NCBI GenBank assembly: GCA_019722365.1
Contig: JADFUC010000954.1
Coordinates: forward strand, 124,001-188,000
Length of the DNA: 64,000 nt
Source of the DNA: Lithospermum erythrorhizon
Taxonomy: Eukaryota > Streptophyta > Magnoliopsida > Boraginales > Boraginaceae
Direction: 5' to 3'
Below the pieces are notes generated by a model that worked only from the letters and a program-made list of their open reading frames with translations, did not search any database and was not told where the DNA came from. A program made the translations under genes and the position numbers. Below, one piece after another: positions 1 to 11,880 of the stretch. Numbering within the stretch: the first letter of the stretch is position 1; each line of letters begins with the position of its first letter.

Positions 1-1139
1 CTCTCTAACCACAAATACTTTCACCCTTTTAACCCATCTCTAACCAAGAAATTCATTATACGGGCACAACACCTAACATGAAATGAAGCTACCATTCAAT
101 ACCAAATTTTGAAATAGAGTTATAATCTTTTCTTAAAATATCAATACAAACATCATTAGCACTCGCATTATCAATCGTGAATGTAAGAAACTTATCACTA
201 ATTTCATAGAATTTGGCAAATTTATGTACTTACCTAATGCTACACCATTGGCTGGGGCGGACATTAACAAAGATAAAACCCTTTTCTCAAGCAGATTCCA
301 CCTATCAACATAGTGACAAAGTAATAACTATATATCCTATCCTCCAACCTCTGCAGACCACCAACAATCACTGTTAACCCAACCCTAGCAACCTTACCAA
401 AAAGTCCTTAATTTTAACCCTTTCATTTTCAAAAAACAAAGAAACATTCTTTTTCCTAACCAAATATCTATAATGATTTTTCTATAACGGTGAGCGCAGT
501 TTTCTCAGAACTCACAAACACCTTATGCTCAACTATTATAAAAAGGATATTCACGCCAAGAACTATACGAGTACCAAAGAAGTTTTACCTTTGCAAAATC
601 AAAATGTAAAAATCTCGTAACGTAACTATTCCTTCAAAAATGTGAAATGAGATTGTACAAATTTAGAACCATCAGATCTACACTGCAACCCTTTAGGAAA
701 GAGTTTCTGCCCACTGGCACGCCACCCCCAAACGTCTAATCAACGCGACACAGATTTCTTTAGCTCGTCGCATGGTAAGCTCCATCACAAATACAAGTAC
801 ATTTATTTTTCTTTTTCCACCGGTGCATCACAACAAAGTTTAAAATTTATCCCAACCATGCCGCTACTGTGAAGGCTCTCATGACATCGATCGCTAGAAC
901 TATCTCTATCGCCTCAACGTGGCATCTCTCTCATTCGATCAAGAACCTCTCATTACTTCTCAACCGATCCACCTCCAAATTACCCATCCCTACTCGACCG
1001 AAATTATCTATTCAGATTCACCATTTCCTCATCATTATCCGTGTGGGGGTTATCTCAATTGTGGGCGCAAGGTTCAAGATTCAACAACGAAAGACCTATA
1101 TTAGACTAATTAAGAAATTAAACAAGCACTAAGTGCCAA
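1..1139. other. Gene-free stretch, no recognisable element
   Basis: AT-rich sequence with short ORFs only, none with a recognisable domain or a credible splice structure. The 87-codon plus-strand ORF at 869-1132 is rich in Ser, Ile and His, resembles no family I know, and runs into the repeat block that follows. I see nothing functional here. Confidence 0.5.
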
Positions 1140-1690
1140 TCACAAAATTATTTAAATGAATTACAAAATTGAAACCCTCGCTACAAAATCGAAGTTCTAA
1201 TCAACCCCACTAGAAATTATTTAATCAATTACAAAATCAAACCCTAATTACAAAATTGAAACTTAATTAGGAAATTATTTAATTGAATTATAAATTTAAA
1301 CCCTAATTACAAAATTGAAACCCACTAGGAAATTATTTAATCAATTACAAAATTGAAACCTTAATTACAAAATCGAAACCCCACTAAAACCCTAATTAGA
1401 AAATCTTAATCAATTACAACAAACCCCACTCAGAAAGTATTTAATCAATTACAAAATTGAAACCCTAATTAATAATTAATTACAAAAATCATTTGCACTA
1501 ATTATAAAACTGCTTAATCGAAACCCAACCAACAAACCCTGCACCTCAATCGAAACCCTAATTCCCAAATCAAAACCCCTAATTACAAAATTGAAACCTT
1601 AATTCCCCAAATCGAAACTCTAATTCCCAAATCAAAACCCTAATTAATAATTCGGCCTCAAACCTAAAACCCTAATTACAAATAAATATC
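1140..1690. repeat. Degenerate tandem repeat rich in telobox motifs
   Basis: The block is built from recurring pieces such as AATTACAAAATTGAAACCC and GAAATTATTTAATCAATTAC, repeated at irregular spacing. It contains seven exact AAACCCTAA motifs, all on the plus strand, plus variants with one change (AAACCTTAA, AAACCCCTAA). AAACCCTAA is the plant telobox, one and a bit units of the telomere repeat. The copies are separated by unrelated AT-rich sequence, so this is not a true interstitial telomere tract. It looks like a decayed minisatellite whose unit carried a telobox. Confidence 0.6.
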
Positions 1691-1699
1691 AAAACAACA

Positions 1700-2230
1700 T
1701 ACAAGAATCAACGTTATTACAACTACAAAAGCAACACGCAACCTAAAATAAAGAACTTATTCGATTTAAAATAGTCAACCTAAAAAGTCAACTCCATCTA
1801 ACACAAATCGAAACGTAAAATAAAAAATTAACAATCGAACTCAAACGTATAACAAAGATACTCAACCGAAGTTTTATTACAAATAAAAATCAAACATTTA
1901 AACTCAAATCATAAAGAGTCAACCGAAGTCAACCAGATCTAAACTCCTATCTCACTTTAAAATGGAATGTAAGAACAACGAACCCACAAACGATAACAAG
2001 TATACCAACCGAAGTTTATTACAAATAAAAATCAAACACGCAACTCAAATCATAAGAGTCAACCTAAGCCAACCTGTATCTAAACTCGATCCTAATTTAA
2101 ATGGAAATAGTAACAATCGAACCCAATAAATGATAACAAATATACTAACCACAGACATAACTAAAATCAAACACGCAAACCAAAATAACAATAGTCAACC
2201 TAAAAGTCAACCTACTCAAAACAAAAAACG
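1700..2230. repeat. Tandem repeat, period about 143 bp, roughly 3.5 copies
   Basis: The marker CAACCGAAGTTTTATTAC appears at 1863 and recurs as CAACCGAAGTTTATTAC at 2006. A third, weaker copy begins at 2146 (TAACCACAG), giving periods of about 143 and 140 bp. A more diverged copy precedes them from about 1710. Shared internal blocks are ACAAATAAAAATCAAACA, AACTCAAATCATAA and a GAGTCAACC segment. No ORF spans the repeat. It may be a small satellite array or a subterminal repeat of a mobile element. Confidence 0.6.
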
Positions 2231-3519
2231 ATATTGCCTCTTATCAATACCTCAACTACGACACGCCTATACTTACATATTTTCTGTATGCTACAACCTA
2301 AGTAGTTAGAATTATATTGGTAGAAATTTCTAGCAGAAAGATGGTAGATTCTAAACTAAGGTAGAAATGGGAAATGAATGTAGAAATATTGTGCTAAAGA
2401 AGTAGTGTTAATGGGATTGTGGGAGTCCTGGGGTAATAGACACGGATCAAGGATTCAAGTGGGGGGTGGGCGCCTCAGATTAACGATCATGGGAGGCCAC
2501 TTAATGGATCAAGTGGGGAGGGCTAAATTTTAATCTGATCAGTGACGGCTGATAATCTGACACATAAATTCGACCACCAAATTCATTTATATATATTAAC
2601 AACAAACTGAAATTAATACTTCGAACCGTCGGGCGACCGAGTCGAATACCTGCTTTTAAGGTTTGAGTCTCTATTGATTTCAGCCCAAGACTGAAATTTA
2701 ATTATTTCAAACCTAATACTGAACCTAATTCTAGCCTTTTACAATCATTTGCATGCTCAAGATTATAATCGGTATTACATGTTCCAACTGCAATTATGGG
2801 TCACAAGTAATAAGACATCGCCCATAAATTATTGAGTTTTGCCATGTTTCAAGATTCATCTTTTTTTTTTAATCGGCTTTTGTCATTGGACTCAATCCCG
2901 AAACCTCTGGGAACATACATATCAAATTATTTCATAGATTAAGACTGTACATTCTTTTCTCCTTGTAATTTTATGCTATCTACAACTGATAGATGAGCAA
3001 ATCAAGTGCGTTATTTTCTCTTGAATAGGGTTCCTTAGTTTTCTTTTGTTTTGTTTGCAATATCATGGGCTCATGGCTACTTTTGTAAACTTCAGCCCAA
3101 GTATGTGTTGTCAACGTTTTACAAAATTTCATCTTCTCTTCTGTTTATCGATCGTGGACAATTAAGAAGATAGAAAATTGAACTATTGAAGGGCCGAATA
3201 AATAAATCTATAATTATTTGATGATTAGTTTAGTAGACATCTTTTTTTACCGGCAAAAGCCTTCTTTAATCATGTCCTAATCGAGGATGATAGGTGAATA
3301 CAACACTAATTATGATACATAGTTTTCCGGCTACATTGATTAATCATAATTTATAACATCTCATTCCAAGAATATTTTATGAGGTTAATTTGTGATTTCA
3401 TGCTTCATTCTTGCTATGATGATTGATATGGCTTTCATTAATTTTGATGGTGGTAACAAGTAACATTAATTTTGCTGGTGGTAACAACTCAACGTCAGGT
3501 TTTCAATAGATTTGAATTT
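2231..3519. other. Gene-free stretch
   Basis: No ORF above about 60 codons, no recognisable transposon domain and no clear repeat. Sequence is AT-rich with scattered homopolymers. Confidence 0.5.
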
Positions 3520-3745
3520 TTACATTGTCGGTGGGTAGACGCAGAACTATGGGCCGGACTACACACGTCCGTTGGGCGATCTAATGCGAACTTACCATTC
3601 TACGCCCACCGACCCATGCTTAGCCGAACGCGAACCAAGACACAAGCAGTAATTCATGGCGCCCACTGACACTCAAGACACTAACTAAGCGTGCCGAAAC
3701 GAACCCGAATCTAGCCTACCCATCGAACTCAAATGGACGTCCGAT
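3520..3745. repeat. GC-rich patch with GACGTCCG-type motifs
   Basis: A GC-rich island in AT-rich sequence, containing ACACGTCCGTTGGGC and GGACGTCCGATTC. It shares the sequence GATCTAATG and a nearby CGCCCACC with the patch at 8740-8800. It may be a terminal fragment related to the hAT-flanking clusters at 5.5 and 8.6 kb. No boundary or target-site duplication could be set. Confidence 0.3.
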
Positions 3746-5460
3746 TCTAGCATTGCTTATCCATCACAAACACACCCATTTACACTATATTGCAAATAAA
3801 AAATCTAACCACACACATACATAAAAACCCCATAAATATCTAAATCGAATCCAACAAAATCATAAAACAAACTTCAAACATCCGAACCAGCTTTTAACAT
3901 CCATGTAATAAAAACATAACATAAACATTAAACTAAGCAAAGTTCATCCATCTATAAAACAAAATAAACTAAGTGCTCATTTATAAAAGAAATAAAAACA
4001 TAACATTATTTCATTCATCTATTATATCTGGGATTCAGCGCGAAAGACGGCCGACGCGATACCCCCGATACATCGCCATATATCAATGCTAATTCCGGCT
4101 ACACGACGATCAACTTTTAATCTAAACGATCTTCAATCCGCATTCCAAGTTGGTATTATTTTTCCAACTCCTACACATTTCAATATTCAATAAAAAATAA
4201 TGACGGTGTATAATTTAATCAATATAGAATACATCGCATTCTGCATCTTCATTATTATCCTCCAACAACATCTCACGGTCACCTGTAGGACTAGAATCAT
4301 GGTCACGGACGACGAGACGATTTGGCACAGACTAGACTCGAATACGAGGGAACGGATCTCTCTGTGATTCAAGCGTCCATCCTGTAGAGGTTGCGGCGCG
4401 CTTACAACCATTTTTGTTCCAAATTTCTTTCTATGATGTGCTCGAATAATTCATACACCTCCCATTTTGACCACACTTCATCATTCCACCAATATATTTC
4501 TTTGGTTGAATATGATCGCTTCCCTGCTTTTGTGGTTGAACTTCACACCAGTGCATTTTATTATTCACATTCACCCTCATTTGGCCAAGTTAAATCGATA
4601 TCAACATACCATACCATAAGAACGACTTTCCCCTACTCCTATCTATATTTTTAATAATCAATCTAGGTAAGTTGATCTCTTCATTCACAATAAAGCATAC
4701 GTGACTAAGGTATGAATGACACTTAGCTGATTGACGTTGCTTTTAGCAGTATCAAAATATCTTGCAATCTTGGTGCCTAGCTTTTGCTGGGGATCGGTCA
4801 TCGATGTCAAAGCTTTTATCATCATCACACATTCTATCATTGTTAAAATAACTAATCGTCTATCTCGAGTAAATGGACAATTTAAACTCCAATTTCTAGG
4901 AGTGTCATCTCGTAAAAGTGGTCATTATAACTTACCCAAATTTTGAGCTTATCATATGAGAATCTAAATGCCTTTTACCATGAACATACCAAATAATTGA
5001 ATCATTTGCATCCACTTGCATATACATACATATAAAATTCTCTAACTAATTTCAAAAATTATATACACTAAACTTAGCAAGATTCAAATCCATCCATGAA
5101 ATCAAACCAACAACAGCATTTTGTACCTTTCAAGTTCTTTTTCATCAACATACACACCGGTTGGATGGTTTTCTTCATAAACTCACAGCTCTCTCACTGG
5201 TTGTAACGGCGGGCGGTAATTCTCCTCCTTTGCTTCTTTCCTTCCCTTGCTTGTTTCTCCTCCCTTATTTGCTGATACCTTTCTTCTATCGCGGAATAAT
5301 CGAGACAATTGAAGAAATTAGAAAATGTGAAAATGTTTCAAGAAGTTATAGAACACTTTGTACACTTAAATTTAGAAAAGACCTAAGTTTTGTGAGTTGA
5401 AAGAGAGAGAAATATGAAATTTTGTGTCGAATCGTTACAATTGAGAAATGAAGAACATTT
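3746..5460. other. Gene-free stretch, probably degraded transposon interior
   Basis: Several short ORFs of 71-87 codons occur on both strands. None shows a known domain. The stretch lies between two GACGTCCG-rich patches, so it may be a decayed element interior, but I could not identify a transposase in it. Confidence 0.35.
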
Positions 5461-5489
5461 AGGGCTCGGAGCAATTTGCGGCGGCTCAA

Positions 5490-5735
5490 ATAGTTAGATT
5501 ATTAAAGCGGACGCCCCAAGCTATCGACGCCCGCTTAAAATTAACTGCTTCATCACTGCATCGGACGCCTGTTTAATAGCGACGCCCGCTGAATTGAGAG
5601 CATTATACTAAAGTCGACGCCCTGCTGCCATTTGACGCTCGCTTAAAATTAAGTCGCACGACCAGACGGACATCCGCTTCTGGCCATGTGACGCCCCTGC
5701 CGGGTATGTGTAGGACGCCTGGCTGAAGTATGAGG
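5490..5735. repeat. Left cluster of bipartite GACGYCCGC repeats
   Basis: Four imperfect units, each two GACGYCCGC half-motifs about 10-20 bp apart, often followed by TTAAAATTAA. The unit near 5559 (CGGACGCCTGTTTAATAGC, then GACGCCCGCTGAAT) matches the unit near 8661 in the right cluster. Arrays of short motifs inside both ends are typical of transposase-binding subterminal regions of hAT elements; that role is inferred. Confidence 0.55.
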
Positions 5736-5984
5736 ACCGCTTTGATCATTTTATTGAAAACTTTAGAAACAAGACAATATAAATACATGGTAAAATGAAA
5801 ATATAAACTTGTTTTGCTGTCGCTCACATTTTATACCTCATGCTGGGGAGTTTACATCATCAACATAATAAATTAAAGAAGTACAAGTTCATTCTTGATC
5901 TAACCTATCTTCTCGAATAGAGCAAATCATTTGTTATTCTTCTTCCTGCTCCTTCTATTTCATCGTTGATACCTTGTTCGATGT

Positions 5985-7910
5985 CACCTAAGTCATCAAA
6001 CATGTCTTTTAAGCAATTCCATAAGCGCATCTTTATTCTGCATCCTTTTTCCTACCGACGCCCAATCTCTGATTCCAACACAAACTTCTATTGTCAGTGG
6101 AAAGTCAGCCTCGAATTCTAGTCGTGATATTGAAGTTTCTGCTTATTACTAAATGCGCACTACTACTATCTGTGAGACATAGGAATTGCAAAAAATTTCT
6201 TAGCCATTTTATCAATATAGTGTAAAAATACCTTCCTTGCTTTCCCACCATTCGAGAACATCAATTGATTTTCATGATCAGTATTAATGCTCATGTCAAA
6301 GCGTGTTTTCTGGCATTGAAATAACTCCATTTAAGTCTTCGACGGAGTGTATGCATATGAAGCAAATTTTTCACCATGACTTTTTAAGGTGATTACTCAT
6401 TTTAGAAGATAATTAATGGCTGCTAAGTGAAGACCACTACTTTGCACTTTATTACTTGGAGAATATTTTTAAAAAAAATTTGAATACATGTTACAAATAT
6501 GTTTCAATTTGTGTTTTGTATGCATTCTTAGGGAAATTAACAAAATAACTAGGATTGTAAAGCTCCAAATATTCATAAAATAAATCTATCCATGCAAAGA
6601 ATATATCTAGTTTAATGGTTGGACACATTATTGCACTGATAGCATATGACGTGGAACGTGGAAGATAATATTTCAAAATTTCTCCATATTAGGAATCATG
6701 TCTCTAGCAAAAACTTATCCTATTATCATGACATGCATACAGTTTCTAGACAATACATTCAAAACACATGAATACTGGGACTATATTGAGTTGAAAATGC
6801 TTTAGCTATTCTTTTGCAGTAAAAGGTGCAAGAAATGGAGCAACTCTAACAAGAGGTCCAATTTGAATAGTGTGATCTTAGGATAACGACTCATTAGTAG
6901 GTTTGCGGAATATTATAAAATGATGTATCTCTAATCTCTATATTTTTATATGCACGAGCAAAGTAAGATTCCAGAATTCCATCTACCTACATCCAATATT
7001 AATTTTCTATATATTTTTACCACTCACAAAAACCATGCTCAGACTTTTCTTTTTATTTGGGGAAAGAATAATTAAATGAATTCCATTTCTAATAAAGCTG
7101 AGATAAATTCATCCCAAATGATAAGTAATCTATCTTTTTAGCTACTAGTTGAAGAACATGATATAAACACCTAGTATGAAATAGTTCTTCAAATTCGCTT
7201 ACATTTTAATTTAAGAGTTTCAATAGACACACTATTAAATTGACGATTATCGTCGAATAGAACTAACTTTGTGTAAACATCGATATTCAAACAACATTGC
7301 AATATTCCATCGGTTATTTGAATATTATCATGTTTAGCAACACTACGGAAATAAATAATACCAAGAGTCCAATCAACATCTATCCAAATCTATTGTTAAC
7401 AAATTATAATGTCACTTAAAAGTAGCAATATCACTAAGTTAAACAAACATTCCATGCAACGGAAGAAATGACACATGCTAAGACATCTTTGGTTTAAAAT
7501 ATTTAAAGGCAATACTTCTCATAGAACTTCTGTGGACGCGTCCGCTTCAGTGGATCGACCGCTCCTTGAACTAATCGGTATATCTCCAACTTTCACAATG
7601 ATCGAAAAGGTAAAGACTATTTACCACAAATTTCATTGATTCAAAAGTTTTATAATTTAACTTATCATAAATAAAATTTTGTCGTCATATGTTAATAGTT
7701 GTTTGAACACTTCCACCTCGCAGATTCTTTAATATCTTCATTTAGCTTATGATCACTGCAATGTCTAATAAATGTCTGGGCTTCCACCTTTTTCCCTCTG
7801 CCTTATAACTATATATGTTTTTACAAACTATAGATGTGTTTTCATTTTCGATCGGCACAAAAAGTATTTCCAAACCCATGACGCCTTTTTCTTTCGAACT
7901 AAACTTTTAT
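5985..7910 (-). pseudogene. hAT transposase remnant
   Basis: Reading the minus strand, 7910 to about 7720 gives a BED-finger-like SWVWKYF followed, after frame changes, by a CKNIYSY-type stretch. Around 7440-7490 FRCMECLFNLV matches the conserved hAT block F-H-x-R-C-x-A-H-x-x-N-L-V. Near 6600-6640 a CPTIKLD stretch sits where DPRYKL is expected. Near 6243-6268 IDVLEWWESKEG is a clear match to the hATC segment FDVLxWWKxNE. Next come MAKKFFAIPMS (about 6181-6207), AFS, and VCVGIRDW (about 6062-6088). Stops and frameshifts separate the pieces, so no functional protein is expected. The family assignment is strong because five motifs occur in the correct order; the exact ends are not known. Confidence 0.75.
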
Positions 7911-8504
7911 CTAAAAGTAGCTCTGGATGACTTTATTTAGTACATTGGCCATCTCCTACCTTATTTTTTCCTTTTCGACGATTGGGTAAAATCTACTTCC
8001 TTCCCTCCTTCCTAGATCCTCATCATCTAGATCTATATTATTAAAATTATCAACACGACTAAAGTTTGGGGTCTACTGGTGGGCTCAAGGCTGGGTTTAT
8101 GTCAATCAGAGTTCCACCACCTCCATTCTAAGATTCCAATTTTTAGGAGCCATTATAATAAAAAAAAATCCAATACTAAATAATTTGAAATTTAACAAGA
8201 TTATACCAAGTTAACAAGTAATATAATAAATGAGTAGGATGGAAGATTGTACCAATTTCAATGCAACTCTGAATCTATCACATTTACGACGCTAATTTTG
8301 AAATTCTGATCAAATTATTTATTCTCCAAGATGAATATATAGAACATTTATATTTGAAGAGTAAAACTAAGAATCAAGTATTTATATATTTACGCGCTGA
8401 ATGAACTAGCTTGTATAATTGGAAGGGCTCATGAATTAACGTACGATATTCACGCGAGTAATGAATGAAAGTCGTTCTTATTTATAGAGAAAAACGGCTA
8501 TTTT

Positions 8505-8700
8505 TTTTGACCGACGTCCGTAGTCAAACCTGACGTCCGCTAATAACCGATGATCTGGCCGAAATCCGCTTATCGCTAGAGACCCTAATACTCTGGACGT
8601 CCGTAAGAAATGACATCCGCTAATAAGGCTAAGTGGAATCCATTTAAGATGCCTTCTACCGGACGTCCGTTTAATTTAGCTGACGTCCGCTACGCAATCT
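8505..8700. repeat. Right cluster of bipartite GACGTCCGC repeats
   Basis: Three units: GACGTCCGTAG with TGACGTCCGCTAATAA near 8513-8545; GGACGTCCGTAAG with GACATCCGCTAATAAGG near 8596-8626; and CGGACGTCCGTTTAATTTAG with TGACGTCCGCTACG near 8660-8695. Between them lies a diverged GAAATCCGCTTAT. The core GACGTC is palindromic. The cluster mirrors the one at 5.5 kb and supports a single element spanning both. Confidence 0.55.
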
Positions 8701-8739
8701 AACCACTAACTAATCCAAGGCCGAAGGCGATTCGAACGT

Positions 8740-9060
8740 CCACCGAATCAGAACTAACGTATGCCGATCTAATGCTTTTGGTTAAAACCGCCCACCTCAC
8801 CCCATTAGTGTGTCGGGCCGACGAAGCCGACGGCCTAACTAATCGGCCAAACCCGAAACCAGGACTAACGAGTCGGGATTAACGAACGGCCCACCGAACT
8901 CCTCGCCCACTTGCCACGCCGCCTATCGCGGGGAGGGAATGAGAGCAACCTGGGCCGGGCCGCAAGTTGGGCGCGTGATTTCCACCTGCAAATTTGAAAT
9001 CTGCTTTTGTCCTTAACGAAAGCACATAAACACGTGAACACAATCAAACACAAACACAAA
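8740..9060. other. GC-rich patch beside the hAT right end
   Basis: GC-rich sequence with short mirrored GGCC and CGGCC blocks and the GATCTAATG word shared with 3.57 kb. No coding match. It may belong to the same transposon family or be part of another decayed element. Confidence 0.3.
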
Positions 9061-11640
9061 TAAGTGTTGGATTACTATTTGAGCAAACTGAGTAGCAATT
9101 TTCAATGCCCGGCGAGCACGGATGTTGTGCGTTCAACCTTGATTTGGATAATTATGTTAGCAACGTATAACGAGCTTCATGAACTATTGCTGGCTCATTG
9201 AATCGAGCACATAAAGCGCATCGCCAATTTAATATTCCAAAGATGTGTTCCATGCATGGATAAATTTAAGAATGTTAAATTATTGTCTTAATGTTAAGAA
9301 TTTTAAATAATTTGAAATAATTTTTAATGTTTATCTTTCATTTTAATAATGTACCGAGCTGATATTTTAGTTGAATTATCTTTTCATGTCAATAATGTTA
9401 GAATTAATATAGATTGTTATCAGGATAAATTAACATATATATTCAACAAAATAACATATTCATATTCATTAAAGAACATCCCATATCACATAACATCCAC
9501 GAACATATCTAACATCATCCATATTCGACAAAAAATACATCCAAGATAACATCATCTGTATTCAAATAATAAGCAGTATCACAGTCCTCGTCGTAAAAGA
9601 ATGGCATGGAGTCTCTGCAACGCATTCACGAACAACTCTGGGCCATCTACCTCCAGGAGGGGAACTACGATCGATCGTACCTCATGCCAATCCTGCAAAA
9701 TAAAAAAATAAAAAATAAAAGTTAGTTGAAAATATATCAAATACACTGAAATAAACAATTTCAAAAGCATATCTTAAATTTGATACTGTATCACGAGAGT
9801 AAAGGCGGCCGAGGATCAACTCATGATCATCATCGCTAAGGCCCTCACGGAATGGATCAGATCCATTATGGTTGTATCAAGCCATACTAATCGCGATATA
9901 ATGATCAACAACTGATTCTGAACTATCGACCACCAACAGACATAACTCTTCAAGTCTAAATCATGTACGGTTCAATATGCCCACACACGGGCATCATAAT
10001 TGCCATATATCTTCATTGCATCACCTCGAGTAGTGAGATTACCACACAAGATCGTGCACGATACAAGTCTCGAATACGCCGACACCTAACGAACTGCCGC
10101 GACTCTATCAGTATATACGTCATCAGTTTCGTTTTATTATATCCATTTATAGTAGAGATGTAATCATTGTGTGAATCGGACCATAAGGAGTCCATCTCAC
10201 CTGAAACATTAAAAAAAATTAATATTACTTCACTTTAAAAATATTAAAAATTTAAGATTACACCACTTTAACAACATTTTTAATATAAAATTATAATACT
10301 CACATCATTCGCCAACTGCCTAACCGCTCGTATGACACCTGTGTTCGCGATCCTCATGACAATCAAGGATGTCACATCTTCATGCTCGGTGAAACGTGTT
10401 TAGTTGTACAGCATACCACATTGATAATTAAATTAAATTAATTTGGTAGATTCGAGATCGGTTATAAATACGACGAAATTTCGGTAAAACTACAAATTTT
10501 TGAAATTGAATTTAAAAATCGACATTTCAAATTAAAAGCATTTCTTAAGTTTCAAAAAATAATTTTCATATTTGTTCAATTTTCTATATTGTCATCCAAA
10601 ATAAATCTAGACAAGTATTTATTTTCAAGAATTTTAGTGTTTTTTTTTATGTTAATAATTTCAAGAATGTAATTAATGTGATTTTTGTTATATAAATATT
10701 TATAAATATCAATATTGTGTTTATATTAATTTATTTAGCTAAATTATATATGTAATCAAATAAAAACCATTTAACGCACAAGATGTGTTCATTATATCGA
10801 CTAACGATCAGGCGCGCCGTTGCAAATGAGCATACACATTACCTATGTGTTTGACCTATCATCTAAACTCCGATGTTGTTCAAATTGCTCCATATACATA
10901 TTGAGCGTATAATATGTGTGTCTGCTTTGAAAAGGAACACATTTGCATTGCTATTGGGACACACAACGAGCATATGTCAAAATAAACGGCGGTGAACATG
11001 TGCGCTTAAGGAAGCGAACACACTGCATGCGGTTGGGACACAACGAGCGTATGTCAGGTTTCGTTTAAGTGAAAATGCGTGTTTAGTTGTAAATAATTTT
11101 AAAATGTTATAATTTTTGTAGGTTGGAGATTCTAGCTTTGAGGATCAGGATCCAACTTCCGGGCCAATAATTCGCATCTTATTGAAGAATTTAGTTTTAT
11201 ATTCTTTAATTTTTCATAGTTACTGAGCACAAGATTGTGCACGTGATGTATAGTAAGGTTACCGAAAAGCGCATTAAAGTGTTCTGCTTTGCATTTCCAT
11301 GAACTACTAACTATTTTGTCCAAATAAGACTCGGACAGCGATGTGTGTGCGATGTGATATGTTGAACACATGATACTTGCTCGCTCGAGACAAATTGAAA
11401 ACAATTTCTCCTGCAAAACTTTTCCCAAGAAATAGTCTCCTCCCATGTGAGATATAGCTTCATTGGGACACCTCATTCTGTCATAAAAAAACACACTTGG
11501 TGCCTAAAGACTTTAAAAAAATGAGAATTACAAATTTTTAAGATCATTGATTTTTATATTTCATTTTGTTGAATATGTGATTCTACTCACGTGTTTTTTT
11601 AAAATCTATTTTCATGTTATAAGTAAGAATATAAAAATAT
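9061..11640. other. Gene-free stretch with unassigned coding-like fragments
   Basis: At 9580-9690 the minus strand has an acceptor-like TTTTGCAG, then an open stretch reading DWHEVRSIVVPLLEVDG and ALQRLHAILLRR. This looks like an old exon, but I cannot assign it to a family. A 120-codon minus-strand ORF at 11132-11494 has four cysteines and no motif I recognise. The rest is AT-rich with no structure. Confidence 0.4.
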
Positions 11641-11646
11641 GATATA

Positions 11647-11880
11647 TTCCTTCCATTCCCTTTTAAAAAGAATTTTTTTTCAAATTAATTGTCTTTTTAA
11701 TATAAAAAATTATAATTTTAAATTTCAATGCATTTCATTTTACTTTTTCTATTAAATGATCAACCAACCAATGACATATAATTTTAATTAATTCATTCTA
11801 TATTTCAATAGATTGACTATTTTTTAATTTTCTTAATTTACAATAAATGATTAAAAATACAATAAAATGAATTGGCGAAG
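11647..11880. mobile_element. Stowaway-like MITE, diverged copy
   Basis: About 234 bp bounded by TA. The left end TTCCTTCCATTCCCTTTT and the reverse complement of the right end (CTTCGCCAATTC) are imperfect inverted repeats. Inside it shares GATCAACCAACCAATGACAT with copies at 19981 and 29964. Stowaway elements are non-autonomous Tc1/mariner relatives that insert at TA. Confidence 0.5.

Larger units (their letters stand above)
5461..8700 (-). mobile_element. Decayed hAT DNA transposon
   Basis: A broken hAT-family transposase on the minus strand (about 5990-7910) lies between two clusters of a bipartite GC-rich motif (5490-5735 and 8505-8700). hAT elements move by cut-and-paste using a transposase with an N-terminal BED zinc finger, an RNase H-like core and a C-terminal dimerisation domain; traces of all three appear in the right order. 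Many stops and frameshifts make it inactive. I could not define terminal inverted repeats or an 8-bp target-site duplication, so the outer limits are those of the repeat clusters, not proven ends. Confidence 0.6.

Noticed and set aside
11132..11494. 120-codon minus-strand ORF
   Set aside because: No recognisable domain, no splice partners and no codon or composition contrast with its surroundings. Reported only within the stretch note.
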